In this document: piece by piece, positions 17,390 to 26,652 of the stretch
Numbering within the stretch: the first letter of the stretch is position 1
How the letters are laid out: each line of letters starts with the position of its first letter
Source: JAWVFM01 sp963771655
GTDB taxonomy: Bacteria > Actinomycetota > Thermoleophilia > Solirubrobacterales > 70-9
Assembly (NCBI GenBank): GCA_963771655.1
Contig: CAVYUG010000002.1
Location: forward strand, 1-64,000
Direction: 5' to 3'
DNA: 64,000 nt
Program-made: the position numbers and the translations under genes
Notes under the pieces: model-generated
The model's input: the letters and a program-made list of their open reading frames with translations, nothing else
What the model was told of the DNA's origin: nothing
Databases searched by the model: none

Positions 17390-19096
17390 ATGCGGGCCGC
17401 CGCCTTCCTGCGCAACGTCCCGATGCTCGCGGGACTCTCCGACGAGCTGCTCGAGCGCCTCGCCGGCGAGGTGCGGGAGGTCCATGTCGAAGCTGGAGAG
17501 TGGATCCTCCGCGAGGGCGAGGTTGCCGAGAGCGTGTTCATCGTCCGTGGCGGTCGCGTCGAGGCGGTCGATGAGGGGCCACCCGAGGTGCTGGTCCGGA
17601 TCCTGCGCAGGGGCGACGTGCTCGGGGAGCTCGCGCTTCTGCAGCAGGGCAAACGCTCGGTTTCGGCTCGTGCCCGCCGGGACACTCAGCTCTTCGAGTT
17701 GGGGCGTGGCAGCTTCGAGATGCTGATCCAGGAGGCGCCCAGCTTCGCCCTGGGCCTGACGCGCGCGATGGGAGCCCAGCTGGCGGCGAGCCGCTCGCCG
17801 GTCGTTGCCGCAACCCCCCCTCAGACAATCGCCGTCGTCGGCCTCGACGCGAGTGCGCCCATCGCCGAGGTGGCAGAGGGCCTGGCGGACGCGCTTGCAA
17901 GTCACGGGTCAGCGGCAAGGCTGAGCGGGGGCGAGTTGTCGACGATCGAGCGAGCCGAGCGTGACGCCGAGCGGGTGGTGCTCCAAGGCGGGTGGGATCC
18001 CGATGAGCCTTGGACCTCGGTTTGCGTCCGCGAGGCGCACCTGGTGGTCGCAGTGACCAGCGGGACGCCGGACCCAGCGTGGCTTCGCCAGGCGACCGCG
18101 TTGCAGGGTTGCGAGCTTCTCGTCCTCGGTCGGGGGGTCTCAGCGGCGCTAATCGCCGAGCTGCAACCGAGGGAGGTTCAGGTGCTCGGCGAGCCGGAGC
18201 GCCGGCGCGCGGCGTTCGCGGCCACTGCTCGCCGCCTCGCCGGTCGCTCGCTCGGGATCGTGCTCTCGGGCGGGGGCGCACGCGCGCTGGCGCATCTGGG
18301 TGTGATCGAGGAGCTCACCTCAGCGGGCCTGCGCATCGATCGGATCGCCGGCGTGAGCCTCGGCTCGCTGGTCGCGGCGGCAACGGCAATGGGCCTCGAG
18401 CCGCAAGCCGTCTACGAGGCCTTCGAGCGGGACTTCGTCGCCACAAACCCCACCAGCGATCTCGCGATTCCCGCCTTTTCGTTGGTCCGCGGAGGCAAGG
18501 CACGCCGGCTGCTGAGCGAGGCCTTCGGTGAGATGCGGATCGAGGAGCTGCCGCTGCGTTTCTTTTGCCTGAGCTGCGACCTGGTGGCGCGGGAGGCGGT
18601 AGTGCACCGTACCGGCCCGGTGGTCGACGCGGTCTATTCGAGCCTCGCCATCCCGGGGGTGTTCCCGCCGGTAGCCACGGCCGAGGGCCAGCTTCTAGTG
18701 GACGGCGGCGTCCTTGACAATTTGCCAGTGGCGACGATGGCGCGCAGTGGCGAAGGGCCGGTCATCGCCGTCGACGTCACCGGTCACCTCGGCCAGTTCG
18801 GGCCGGCGCGACGGCCCGGGCTGGAGCGACTTGCCCGGCCTGTGAGGCGGACGCTCACCGGCAGCGAGGCTCCAATTCCGCGTTTGGGGGAGACCATCGT
18901 GCGAACGGTGACCGTCGGCAGCATCGATACCGTCGCCGCGGCCCGTCTACACGCAGATATGGTCATCACTCCGCGTGTCGAGGGGATTGGCTTGATGGAA
19001 TGGCGTGCGCTGGATCGCGTACTTGAGCTTGGCCGAGCGGCAGCGCGCCAAGCACTGGCTGCCAATCCCGACCTCCTAGCTCGCTCGGCGACATAG
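17390..19096 (+). CDS. Cyclic nucleotide-binding domain fused to patatin-like phospholipase
   Basis: The 568-residue protein has a cNMP-binding domain (residues 5-125: EWILREGEVAESVFIVRGG, then GDVLGELALLQQGKRSVSARA as the phosphate-binding cassette), a linker with NTPase-like sequence (130-285), and a patatin domain (285-490). The patatin part has oxyanion GGGARALAHLGV, nucleophile GVSLGS (Ser near residue 323) and catalytic Asp in VDGGVLDNLPV near 443. Predicted to hydrolyse membrane lipids when a cyclic nucleotide binds. It lies downstream of a nucleotide cyclase and overlaps the related MFS fusion, to which it is paralogous. Confidence 0.9.
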   Translation: MRAAAFLRNVPMLAGLSDELLERLAGEVREVHVEAGEWILREGEVAESVFIVRGGRVEAVDEGPPEVLVRILRRGDVLGELALLQQGKRSVSARARRDTQLFELGRGSFEMLIQEAPSFALGLTRAMGAQLAASRSPVVAATPPQTIAVVGLDASAPIAEVAEGLADALASHGSAARLSGGELSTIERAERDAERVVLQGGWDPDEPWTSVCVREAHLVVAVTSGTPDPAWLRQATALQGCELLVLGRGVSAALIAELQPREVQVLGEPERRRAAFAATARRLAGRSLGIVLSGGGARALAHLGVIEELTSAGLRIDRIAGVSLGSLVAAATAMGLEPQAVYEAFERDFVATNPTSDLAIPAFSLVRGGKARRLLSEAFGEMRIEELPLRFFCLSCDLVAREAVVHRTGPVVDAVYSSLAIPGVFPPVATAEGQLLVDGGVLDNLPVATMARSGEGPVIAVDVTGHLGQFGPARRPGLERLARPVRRTLTGSEAPIPRLGETIVRTVTVGSIDTVAAARLHADMVITPRVEGIGLMEWRALDRVLELGRAAARQALAANPDLLARSAT

Positions 19097-22000
19097 TGGA
19101 CGGACCGGCGGCCTCGGCGGTCGCGCGGCATCGCGGGCCCGCGCCGCGCACCGTGCTGGCGATCGCGTCGCTCGGCGCGGCCGTCGCCTTCGTCGACGCG
19201 ACGATCGTCAACATCGCATTTCCGGACATCGGCCGCTCCTTCCCAGGGACGTCGATCTCGTCGTTGTCCTGGGTGCTCAACGCATACAACATCGTCTTCG
19301 CGGCCTTCCTCGTAGCGGCGGGCCGAATGGCGGATCTCGTTGGCCGCCGGCGCTTGTTCGTAATCGGACTTGAGCTCTTCACCTTCGCCTCGTTGCTCTG
19401 CGCGATCGCTCCGTCGGCCAACACGCTGATCGCCTTCCGCGTGCTGCAGGCCTTCGGCGCGGCCTTACTGGTGCCATCCTCGCTGGCGCTGGTCCTCAAC
19501 GCCTTTCCGGCCGAGCGGCGATCGCACGCGGTCGCGTTGCTCTCCGCCGTCGCCGCCGTGGCCGCGGGCCTAGGGCCATCCCTCGGCGGCCTGCTCGTCG
19601 CCGCCTCCGACTGGCGGCTAGTCTTCCTCGTCAATCTGCCGATTGGCCTTGCGGCCATCGTCCTTGCCCGCCGGCTCGTCGAGAGCCGGACTCCGGGACG
19701 CCGGCGAATGCCCGATCTCGCCGGTGCCGGGATCTTCGCCCTGGCCATCGCGGCGCTCGTGCTCGGGGTGGTCAAGGGCCAGGAATGGGGTTGGACCAGC
19801 CCGCGAATCATCACCGCCTTCGCGGTAGCGGTCCTGCTGGGAGCCGTGTTCGTGTGGCGATGCACTTGGCATCGCTCGCCGATCATCGATCTGTCACTGC
19901 TTCGCAATCGCACCTTCAGCGCCGCCAACGCGATGACGATCGTCGCCGCGGCTGGCTTCTATGGCTACACGCTGACCAACGTCTTGTTCCTCACCGGGGT
20001 GTGGCATTACTCGGTGCTCCAGGCAGGCCTGGCCCTCACCCCCGGCCCGTTCGTCGCCGCCGCCGTCGCTGGGCCGACCAGCCGGCTTGCCAGTCGGATC
20101 GGACACCGGCCGGTTCTGGTGGCCGGGGGGTTGATCTGGGGTGGGGCGGTCATGTGGTTCGTCGAGCGGGTAGGCATCACGCCTGAATTCGTCAGCGAGT
20201 GGCTACCGGGGATCATCATGCTCGGTGCCGGAGCGGGGATCCTGTTCCCGAACCTCAGTGGGGCGGCGGTCGCGTCAGCGCCTGGCGAGAGCTTTGCCAC
20301 CACCACCGGCCTCAACTCGGTCGCCCGCCAGCTGGGCGCTGCGCTGGGAGTCGCGTTAGTGGTGGCGATCATCGGGACACCCTCACCGCTGAGCGCGCCC
20401 GCGGCCTTCGACGACGCCTGGACCTTCGGCGCTGCATGTCTGTTTGCCGCCGGGATCGGCTGCCTGCTCGTCGGGAGAGTGGACATCACCAAAGCGCCGG
20501 CGCTTGGGGACGCGGCCATGGTGGTCTTGAACACGTTGACTCCCGAAACCGTCCCCCCGGCGCCTGTCGCGCGTGCCCGGCGCGCGATCAAGCTCGACGC
20601 CGCCGCCGGGGAGTCGACGCGGAGTGAGGCAACGGCCGACTTTCTCGGCCGCGTCCCGCTGTTCGCCGGACTCGAGCCGTCGTTACGTGATGCGCTCTCT
20701 CGTCGCGCTCGTGCGGTGCGTATCGGCACGGGCGAGTGGCTGTTTCGGGAGGGAGACCCAGGAGAGGCGACGTACGTCGTCCGCGCCGGGCGGCTGGAGG
20801 TCGTCGACGAAGCAGCCGACGCGGTGATCCGCGAGTTGGGTCGCGGCGACGCCTTGGGTGAGCTGGCGCTACTCACCTCCGAGCCGCGCTCGGCGTCGGC
20901 GCGTGCGGCGCGCAACACCGATCTCCTTGCAATCGACCGCGGCGACTTCGAGGACCTGCTGCAGGCGACGCCGGCGCTGTCGCTGGCGCTCAACCGGACG
21001 CTTGGGGAGCAACTCCGCGCCACGCGCGCCCCGGCTCCAACCACAAGGCCGCGGCCAACGACCGTGGCTCTGGTTGCAGTCGATGACCGCGCGCCAGTAG
21101 GCGAGTTGGCCCGCTGGCTCGGCGCCGCGCTTGAGCACCACCTAAGACCGGCGCTCCTCGACAGGCATGCGGCCGCCCTGCCGGGGCCGGGAGCCGATCG
21201 CGCCGGCACCTATGGGCCGCTGCTCGATCGCGCCGAGGCAGCGCACGACCTCGTGCTCCTCGAGGGAGGCTCACTTTCGAGCGCTGGAGCGTGGACGGAG
21301 TTCTGCCTCCAGCAGGCCGACCGGATTCTCGCTGTCACCGCCGGCGGCCCGCTTGCCGACGCGGTGCAGAGGCGCCGTGAGCTGCACGGCTGCGACCTGG
21401 TGTCCTATGACATCAGCCCTGGGGATGGCGCGACGGCCCACGCCGCGGGCTTGCTCGAACCGATCGAATCTCACCTGGTCCGCCAAGCGGACCGCGATGC
21501 GGACGTGCAGCGTCTCGCTCGGCGACTCAGCGGGACCTCGGTGGGAATCGTCCTATCGGGGGGTGGCGCCCGCGCCTTCTCCCATATCGGAGTGCTCGAA
21601 GAGCTTGCGGCCGCGGGCGTGACCATCGATCGCGTGGCCGGTGTGAGCATGGGGGCCTTCGTCGGCGCACTGTTTGCCATGGGCGCTGACGCCGATGAGA
21701 TCGACCGGCGCTGCTTCGAGGAGTGGGTTCAGCGCCGACCGCTAAGCGACTACACGGTTCCGCGCTATGCGCTCATCCGCGGAAAGCGCGTGGAGGCCAT
21801 GCTCGAGCGAACTTTTGGGAAGATCGAAATCGAGGAGCTCCCGCGCAGCTTTATGTGCGGATGTACCGAGCTGCGCAGTGGACGGCTCGTCGTGTCGCGC
21901 TCCGGTCCACTGTGGGAGGCAGTCGGCCTCAGTATGTCTCTTCCGATAATCGGCGAGCCGCAGGTGCGCGGGAACAAGCTCTTCGTCGACGGCTCTCTGG

Positions 22001-22350
22001 TCGACAACCTGCCGGTCAAGGTCATGGCGGACCTGGGCGAAGGCCCGATCATCGCCGTCGACGTCAAGGCCTCGTTCGAGCGTCCCGCAGATGACGATCG
22101 GAGTGAAACTCGGGAGGAAACGCCGGCCGGTGAGCGACGCCCGAGCCTCGGTGAGACGCTCACCCGGGTACTGCTGCTCGGCAGCGAGAACACCTCTAAC
22201 GCAGCCCGGCGCTACGCCGACCTCGTCATCAAGCCACGGGCAGAGAGCGTGGGCCTGCTGGAGTTCCACCAGCTCGACGCGGCCCGCGAGGCCGGCCGCA
22301 CCGCAGCCCGCGAAGCGCTTGCGCAGACAAGCGCGACGACGTTCAGCTGA
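19096..22350 (+). CDS. MFS transporter fused to cNMP-binding and patatin phospholipase domains
   Basis: This 1084-residue three-domain membrane protein starts with a GTG at 19096 that shares a base with the previous stop. Residues 15-465 are a DHA2-type 14-TM major facilitator (GRMADLVGRRRLF motif A near residue 76). Residues 510-640 are a cNMP-binding domain (EWLFREGDPGEATYVVRAG; GDALGELALLTSEPRSASARA). The patatin domain covers about 812-1000, with GGGARAFSHIGV, nucleophile GVSMGA near residue 850 and Asp in FVDGSLVDNLPV near 970 (DGS instead of DGG). Mycobacterium tuberculosis Rv3239c and Rv3728 have this architecture. The role is unknown; cyclic-nucleotide control of lipid hydrolysis coupled to transport is inferred. 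Confidence 0.9.
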   Translation: MDGPAASAVARHRGPAPRTVLAIASLGAAVAFVDATIVNIAFPDIGRSFPGTSISSLSWVLNAYNIVFAAFLVAAGRMADLVGRRRLFVIGLELFTFASLLCAIAPSANTLIAFRVLQAFGAALLVPSSLALVLNAFPAERRSHAVALLSAVAAVAAGLGPSLGGLLVAASDWRLVFLVNLPIGLAAIVLARRLVESRTPGRRRMPDLAGAGIFALAIAALVLGVVKGQEWGWTSPRIITAFAVAVLLGAVFVWRCTWHRSPIIDLSLLRNRTFSAANAMTIVAAAGFYGYTLTNVLFLTGVWHYSVLQAGLALTPGPFVAAAVAGPTSRLASRIGHRPVLVAGGLIWGGAVMWFVERVGITPEFVSEWLPGIIMLGAGAGILFPNLSGAAVASAPGESFATTTGLNSVARQLGAALGVALVVAIIGTPSPLSAPAAFDDAWTFGAACLFAAGIGCLLVGRVDITKAPALGDAAMVVLNTLTPETVPPAPVARARRAIKLDAAAGESTRSEATADFLGRVPLFAGLEPSLRDALSRRARAVRIGTGEWLFREGDPGEATYVVRAGRLEVVDEAADAVIRELGRGDALGELALLTSEPRSASARAARNTDLLAIDRGDFEDLLQATPALSLALNRTLGEQLRATRAPAPTTRPRPTTVALVAVDDRAPVGELARWLGAALEHHLRPALLDRHAAALPGPGADRAGTYGPLLDRAEAAHDLVLLEGGSLSSAGAWTEFCLQQADRILAVTAGGPLADAVQRRRELHGCDLVSYDISPGDGATAHAAGLLEPIESHLVRQADRDADVQRLARRLSGTSVGIVLSGGGARAFSHIGVLEELAAAGVTIDRVAGVSMGAFVGALFAMGADADEIDRRCFEEWVQRRPLSDYTVPRYALIRGKRVEAMLERTFGKIEIEELPRSFMCGCTELRSGRLVVSRSGPLWEAVGLSMSLPIIGEPQVRGNKLFVDGSLVDNLPVKVMADLGEGPIIAVDVKASFERPADDDRSETREETPAGERRPSLGETLTRVLLLGSENTSNAARRYADLVIKPRAESVGLLEFHQLDAAREAGRTAAREALAQTSATTFS

Positions 22351-22824
22351 GCCCGACCGGGCCGCCCGGCATCCAAATCGCACTCTCGCTTTCATCCAAT
22401 AGCTGGCGCCCGGCTTCCGCGCAGCCCCGCGCGCCAAAGGACGCCCGGTGCCGGACCATGCGCGCGCCGAGAACGAGGGCGAAGACGGCGAGCCCCAGCC
22501 ACGGGCGGACGTGGACGGTCGCTGACTCGATGCGACCCCTCTCGTCGAGCTCCAACACGAACGCCTCCTCGATCCGCAGCCCCAACACGCGCGAGCTTGC
22601 GCTCAGCATCGCTGACCGGCCGTCGACCGCTCGCGCCATGAACCGCGTCTGCGTGAGGACCCCGTAGACCTCCCTCATCACCGTGGCGAGGTCGTCCGGA
22701 CCGGAGTAAGACGAAGCGCCCGACGATTGGTGATCGGAGAACTCCAGCGGTTGCGCATGCCGACAGGAGCAACTCAACGTCTGACGACTCGCCGGCCCGG
22801 GCAAAGCGCTTCGAGAGCGTCCAT
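22343..22824 (-). pseudogene. NTF2-like protein, frameshifted
   Basis: Reading from ATG 22824 (MDALEA) a shift near 22810 leads to RFARAGESSDVELLLSACA and LRSPI, and a second near 22720 leads to SSYSGPDDLATVMREVYGV and EAFVLELDERGRIESATVHV. Joined, they resemble an NTF2/SnoaL-like domain with a C-terminal hydrophobic tail (LGLAVFALVLGARM). A shorter intact ORF from ATG 22678 would lack the N-terminal helix. It overlaps the patatin gene stop by 8 bp. Decay or sequencing indels are both possible. Confidence 0.5.
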
Positions 22825-22980
22825 TTGGTGCCCGGACTGTCGCATACAGGCAGCGGTTTTCGAGCCGAGATCCTCGGGTAGTCGTTGGCTGCGGGCCGTC
22901 GCAACGCGGCGGCCCTTCCTTCGCACGCAGGGGCGCGCCGTCTTCGGCGGCGCGCAAGTCACCGACAAAGGAGACAAGAC

Positions 22981-23259
22981 ATGGCCACGCAGACCAAGGC
23001 AGACCGGCGAGCGGCAGCGCAGAAGGCTGCGGCGACACGCGAGCGCAACCAGGCGAGAGCCGAGTCGAGCGCTCAGGGGACGAAGGCCGCCTCCACGCGT
23101 CAGACCAACGAGGCCGTCGACCGAGTCCGCGCAGCGAAGCGGTCGCTCTCGGGTGCCGCATCGGGCGTACGCTCGGCCGCCGGATCGACCGTGGGAGCGG
23201 TGCTCGAGGCCGGAAAAGCGCTTTCGACCCGTGCGACCGCGGCGGTTCGCGGCCGCTGA
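22981..23259 (+). CDS. Small basic Ala/Arg/Lys-rich protein
   Basis: The 92-residue product starts MATQTKADRRAAAQKAAATR and consists almost entirely of Ala, Arg, Lys, Thr, Ser and Gln in predicted helix, with a Gly/Ser-rich break (SLSGAASGVRSAAGSTVG) near residues 50-70. The composition resembles histone H1-like or stress-associated actinobacterial small proteins, but no family is assigned. AAAGGAGA lies 8 bp before ATG 22981. It is monocistronic, followed by a hairpin. Confidence 0.7.
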   Translation: MATQTKADRRAAAQKAAATRERNQARAESSAQGTKAASTRQTNEAVDRVRAAKRSLSGAASGVRSAAGSTVGAVLEAGKALSTRATAAVRGR

Positions 23260-23267
23260 CCCGAGAT

Positions 23268-23284
23268 CCGCGCAACTCGCGCGG
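23268..23284 (+). terminator. Short GC-rich hairpin after the basic-protein gene
   Basis: CCGCGC (23268-23273) pairs with GCGCGG (23279-23284) around AACTC, 9 bp after the stop. No U tract follows, so termination strength is uncertain. Confidence 0.4.
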
Positions 23285-23470
23285 AGCGACGGTGAACTGA
23301 TACGGGTCCTCGAAAGGGGGTCTACGCGCGCGAGCTCACCCCTCAGGTCGGTCCTCTGACGGCGGAACGGGGAGGTGGGGCGTAATCGGGTTGACCGCGC
23401 GCGGTCGAGCCTGTTCGCGTGCTCACAACAGCGCTTGGGAATCTGCTGAATAGCTCCTAGCGTTTCTCCC

Positions 23471-23569
23471 ATGCCAGCGATCCTCATAGTCGTTGCCGGA
23501 TTCGTCGCGGTCGACTTGATGCTTGCGATCGAGGCCTATCTCGCCTGGCGCGACTACCCCCGCGACTGA
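23471..23569 (+). CDS. Single-pass membrane microprotein
   Basis: The 32-residue frame encodes one hydrophobic helix (ILIVVAGFVAVDLMLAIEAYLA) and a short charged tail (WRDYPRD). It stops 15 bp before the STAS-protein start. The start lacks a strong ribosome-binding site. The clean transmembrane pattern with an Asp and Glu inside the helix makes it plausible as a real gene; the function is unknown. Confidence 0.45.
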   Translation: MPAILIVVAGFVAVDLMLAIEAYLAWRDYPRD

Positions 23570-23584
23570 CCGTGGAGGTGGCCC

Positions 23585-23887
23585 ATGGGCACGTCGTCCG
23601 CAGCCGAAGACGGGGTCTTGATCTGCCAGCTCTTCGGCGAGCTCGAGCTCGCCAACAGCGCAGCCCTGGTGCATGAGTTGGAGCGCATCGAGCGCCGCGG
23701 TCGGCCGATTCTCATCGACCTTAGCCGTCTCGAGTTCATCGATTCGACGGGCATCGCGGTTCTCTCCGAGGCGCTGAGACGCGCCGAGAGTGACAACCGA
23801 GAGGTTCACTTTCGGCGGGGACCCAAGGCCGTCGAGCGCATCTTCGAGCTCACCGGGCTCAGCAGGCTTCTTCCATTCGTCGACTAG
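23585..23887 (+). CDS. STAS-domain protein (anti-anti-sigma factor-like)
   Basis: The 100-residue single STAS domain has ICQLFGELELANSAALVHEL at the N-terminus and the phosphorylatable Ser in FIDSTGIAVL (Ser54), the hallmark of SpoIIAA/RsbV-type anti-anti-sigma factors. It would bind an anti-sigma kinase until phosphorylated on that Ser. No kinase or sigma gene is next to it. GGAGG lies 6 bp before ATG 23585. Its last 29 bp overlap the convergent ClC gene. Confidence 0.88.
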   Translation: MGTSSAAEDGVLICQLFGELELANSAALVHELERIERRGRPILIDLSRLEFIDSTGIAVLSEALRRAESDNREVHFRRGPKAVERIFELTGLSRLLPFVD

Positions 23888-25394
23888 TGGCCTGCGATTC
23901 CCTCGCTGCACCCTCGTGGGAGGCCGGCACCGGGAGTGGAACCGCGCCACTGCCGTTGCCCGCAAACGCGGCGGGCGTGCCGACCGGACGCGCGGGCGCG
24001 CTGATGTCGACTCCTCTGCGCAGAAGCTTCCGCGTATAGATCGTCGACGGGCTGAGAAGTCGTCCCAGCCCCTCGGCCACGACGACGGCGACCATGAGCG
24101 GCAGGATCACCGAATAGTCGCCGGTCAGCTCGAAGACGATGATCACCGCGGTGATCGGCGCGCCGGCCGCCGCGGCGAAGACGGCGCCCATGCCCACGAG
24201 TCCGTAGGCGCCGGGGGGTGCCGTCAACGAGGGCAGAAGGTCGTGGGCGCCGATGCCGAACGCCGTACCGAGGGTGGCGCCGATGAAGAGCGCCGGGGCG
24301 AAGACACCGCCGGAGCCGCCGATGGACAGGGTCAGACCGGTGGCGATGACCTTCCCGACCATGAGGACCAAGAGGAGTCCGACCACGTAGCGACCCGCGA
24401 TCGAGTGCTGAAGCACGGGATACCCGACCCCGTACATCTGCGGCAGGACGAGGAGCATCAGGCCGAGGGCGACCCCCCCGACCGCGGGCCGGAGCGATTC
24501 GGGACCGTGCCAGATCCGATCGGCGAAGTCCTCGAAGCGGTAGAGGACGCCGATGAAGGAGATGGCCACCACGGCGGCCGCGATGCCCAGCACGGCGTAC
24601 AGGGGGTACTCGACCGCCGAGACGACGTGGAAGCTCGGCAGGCTGAGAAAGGCATGGCTGCCGAAGGCGATCCGCCCGACCGCCGTCGCGGTCACCGAGC
24701 TGAGCACGACGATCCCGAAGGCCCGAGCCTGAAAGTCACGGAGAATCAATTCCAGGGCGAAGAACACCCCGGCGATTGGAGCGTTGAAGGTCGCCGAGAT
24801 ACCACCCGCTGCTCCGCAGGCGACGAGTAGTCGGCGCGTGCTCGGCGTGACCTCGGTGAGCTGGCCGGCAATCGATCCGATGGCTGAGCCGATCTGCGTG
24901 ATCGGCCCCTCACGCCCGACCGATCCGCCGGACGCGATGCAAAGGGCCGAGGCGAGGCTCTTGACGACGGGCACTCTGGCTCGAATTCGGCCCTCGTCCT
25001 GAGTGACGGCCAGCATCACCTCTGGCACGCCGTGACCGCGAGCCTCGGGGGCGAGCTTGGCGACCAGCGGCCCGTAGATGAGGCCGCCCACGACGGGAGC
25101 GACGACCACGAAGACGATCCCCAGCCATGGGACGTGGGGATTCGCCGCGTAGCCGGCGCCCCCGAAGTCGCTGTGTCCCGTGAACAACTGCGTCCCGGCG
25201 ACGATCAGCGTTCGGAACACGATCGCCCCGACCCCGGCGCCGGCGCCGATCAGGAGCGAGAGCATGATCAGGCCGCGGCCCGACGCCAGCAGCCGCCAGA
25301 GCGGATGTGCGAGCAGCGCGCGCGCCCGCGCTCGTATCCCCGGCAAGCTCGCTTTCTGAGCCGCGTCCAGATCGTTCTTGCGATCACGGCCCAT
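23859..25394 (-). CDS. ClC-family chloride channel/antiporter
   Basis: The 511-residue polytopic protein has the ClC selectivity-filter motifs: GSVGREGPITQIGS near residue 157 (gating Glu in GREGP), GAAGGISATFNAPIAG near 195 and GGSGGVFAPALFIGA near 355. The GSGIP motif appears as GHGVPEV near 122, so the canonical central Ser is replaced by His. FELTGDYSVILPLM near 430 precedes the internal Tyr region. No CBS domains follow. It exchanges Cl- for H+ or conducts Cl-, depending on subtype. It converges on and overlaps the STAS gene. Confidence 0.9.
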   Translation of the reverse strand: MGRDRKNDLDAAQKASLPGIRARARALLAHPLWRLLASGRGLIMLSLLIGAGAGVGAIVFRTLIVAGTQLFTGHSDFGGAGYAANPHVPWLGIVFVVVAPVVGGLIYGPLVAKLAPEARGHGVPEVMLAVTQDEGRIRARVPVVKSLASALCIASGGSVGREGPITQIGSAIGSIAGQLTEVTPSTRRLLVACGAAGGISATFNAPIAGVFFALELILRDFQARAFGIVVLSSVTATAVGRIAFGSHAFLSLPSFHVVSAVEYPLYAVLGIAAAVVAISFIGVLYRFEDFADRIWHGPESLRPAVGGVALGLMLLVLPQMYGVGYPVLQHSIAGRYVVGLLLVLMVGKVIATGLTLSIGGSGGVFAPALFIGATLGTAFGIGAHDLLPSLTAPPGAYGLVGMGAVFAAAAGAPITAVIIVFELTGDYSVILPLMVAVVVAEGLGRLLSPSTIYTRKLLRRGVDISAPARPVGTPAAFAGNGSGAVPLPVPASHEGAARESQATSRRMEEAC

Positions 25395-25525
25395 CCGATC
25401 AAACGTAGGGCGGGGTCGGAGCCCGGGGCTCCGCGGCGGGTCCGTTTGTAAGCGCTCTGACAGCCGCCCCGGCGTGCGCGGTTAGCACATGCACAGCGGG
25501 GAATGCTGGTCTCACCGGGGAGACG

Positions 25526-25606
25526 ATGAGCGAAAGGTCCTTCTCGATCCACCTCTGTGCCGCGGCGCTTGCTCTCCTCCTGGCGGCGCGGGTGACGCCG
25601 AGCTGA
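25526..25606 (+). CDS. Possible small ORF upstream of the Crp-like regulator
   Basis: In the 263-bp gap before the regulator, a 26-codon frame (MSERSFSIHLCAAALALLLAARVTPS) has GGGGAG 5 bp ahead of its ATG. It could be a leader peptide or a chance frame. I see nothing else clear in this gap. Confidence 0.25.
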   Translation: MSERSFSIHLCAAALALLLAARVTPS

Positions 25607-25657
25607 GCTCGGGAGCCGGCGTTGGCCGCCCTCTCCCAGACCGAGCCGGATCGCTCT

Positions 25658-26395
25658 ATGGTGACCGTGATGTCCGCGGTGCGATTGCTTGCGGAGGATC
25701 CAGACCTCGGAGCCAACCTCGAGCCCTCCAGGCGGATCCTGGCCGAGCGAGCCTGCCTCGCCCGCGCCCAGGCGCTTCGCGTCGGCCCCTGGGAGCCGAT
25801 GTCCGAGCCCGGGGCGCAGCGGGGGTTCGGCCTCCTGGTTCTCTCGGGCGTCCTCTGCAGGCGGGTCGGGCAGAGCGAGCACTACGGGGCCGAGCTCATC
25901 GGCCCAGGGGATCTCCTGAGGCCTTGGGAGCGGATCACCGACTGGGCGAGCGTCCCGAGGGCGACGAGTTGGAACGTGATCACGTCGGCGCGGATCGCGA
26001 TCTTGGACGAGGATTTCAGCCGCCGTGCGGCGGCGTTCCCGGAGCTCTCGTCGTCACTCATCGGCAGGGCGTTGCTCCGCTCGCGCTACCTCGCTCTGCT
26101 CATCGCAATCGTCAGCGAGCGCAAGGTCGAGACGAGGCTCCACATGCTCTTCTGGCACCTGGCGGACCGCTTCGGCCACCTGCGCGACGGCTCGGTGAGA
26201 ATTGAGGTGCCCCTGACCCACGCCCTGCTGAGCGAGCTCATCGCGGCCCGCCGCCCATCGGTGACGAAGGCGCTCGTCGCGCTGCGGGACGAGGGTCTCC
26301 TCACCCGCGAGGACGGGGTCTGGATTCTGCAAGGGGCGCCACCAGGCGAGTACCAGCGCCTGGGCGAGCCGCCTACGGCTGCTCGTGCCGGCTAG
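25658..26395 (+). CDS. Crp/Fnr-family transcriptional regulator
   Basis: The 245-residue product has a degenerate cNMP-like sensor domain (residues 40-125, FGLLVLSGVLCRRVG and GPGDLLRPW) and a C-terminal winged helix (residues 145-225, with LTHALLSELIAARRPSVTKALVALRDEGLLTREDG). The recognition helix RRPSVTKAL is typical of Crp-type HTH. The phosphate-binding cassette residues of true cAMP binders are missing, so the ligand is unknown. The start ATG 25658 is chosen over an upstream TTG; ATG 25670 is also possible. Confidence 0.85.
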   Translation: MVTVMSAVRLLAEDPDLGANLEPSRRILAERACLARAQALRVGPWEPMSEPGAQRGFGLLVLSGVLCRRVGQSEHYGAELIGPGDLLRPWERITDWASVPRATSWNVITSARIAILDEDFSRRAAAFPELSSSLIGRALLRSRYLALLIAIVSERKVETRLHMLFWHLADRFGHLRDGSVRIEVPLTHALLSELIAARRPSVTKALVALRDEGLLTREDGVWILQGAPPGEYQRLGEPPTAARAG

Positions 26396-26532
26396 TGGCC
26401 CGGACCGGCTCCGACCGCAGTCAGTGCCAGCAGGGCGATCAAGGCGCACAGGAGGGTCACCTGGATCAGGAAACCCCGTGCCAGGCGGCGGTGTTCGTCG
26501 GGTCGAGCGCGGTTGGCCGCGTAGGTGCGCAC
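26392..26532 (-). CDS. Small membrane protein
   Basis: The 46-codon frame from GTG 26532 reads VRTYAANRARPDEHRRLARG and then one membrane helix (FLIQVTLLCALIALLALTAVG). The open frame continues upstream for about 25 codons with another hydrophobic stretch (PTLLIIGASPVSVAG) but no usual start codon, so the true start is unclear. The stop shares CTAG with the convergent Crp-like gene. No family recognised. Confidence 0.4.
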   Translation of the reverse strand: MRTYAANRARPDEHRRLARGFLIQVTLLCALIALLALTAVGAGPGH

Positions 26533-26652
26533 ACCCGCGACGCTAACCGGGCTTGCCCCAATGATCAGCAGCGTCGGTTCGAGCTCTGACCGAGGGACGC
26601 CATCCTTGAGGCGTCAAGTGGAGAGGACGGGTACTCGATCGGGGATGGCGTC

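Noticed and set aside
14758..22350. Calling the cyclase and patatin genes a CBASS or Pycsar defence locus
   Set aside because: The cyclase is the class III AAA-linked type, a DUF4242 gene intervenes, and the patatin fusions have chromosomal mycobacterial relatives; defence remains only a hypothesis.
23790..24830. Plus-strand frame of 346 codons opposite the ClC gene
   Set aside because: Asp/Gly/Arg-rich shadow of the ClC coding sequence; the minus frame carries all ClC motifs.
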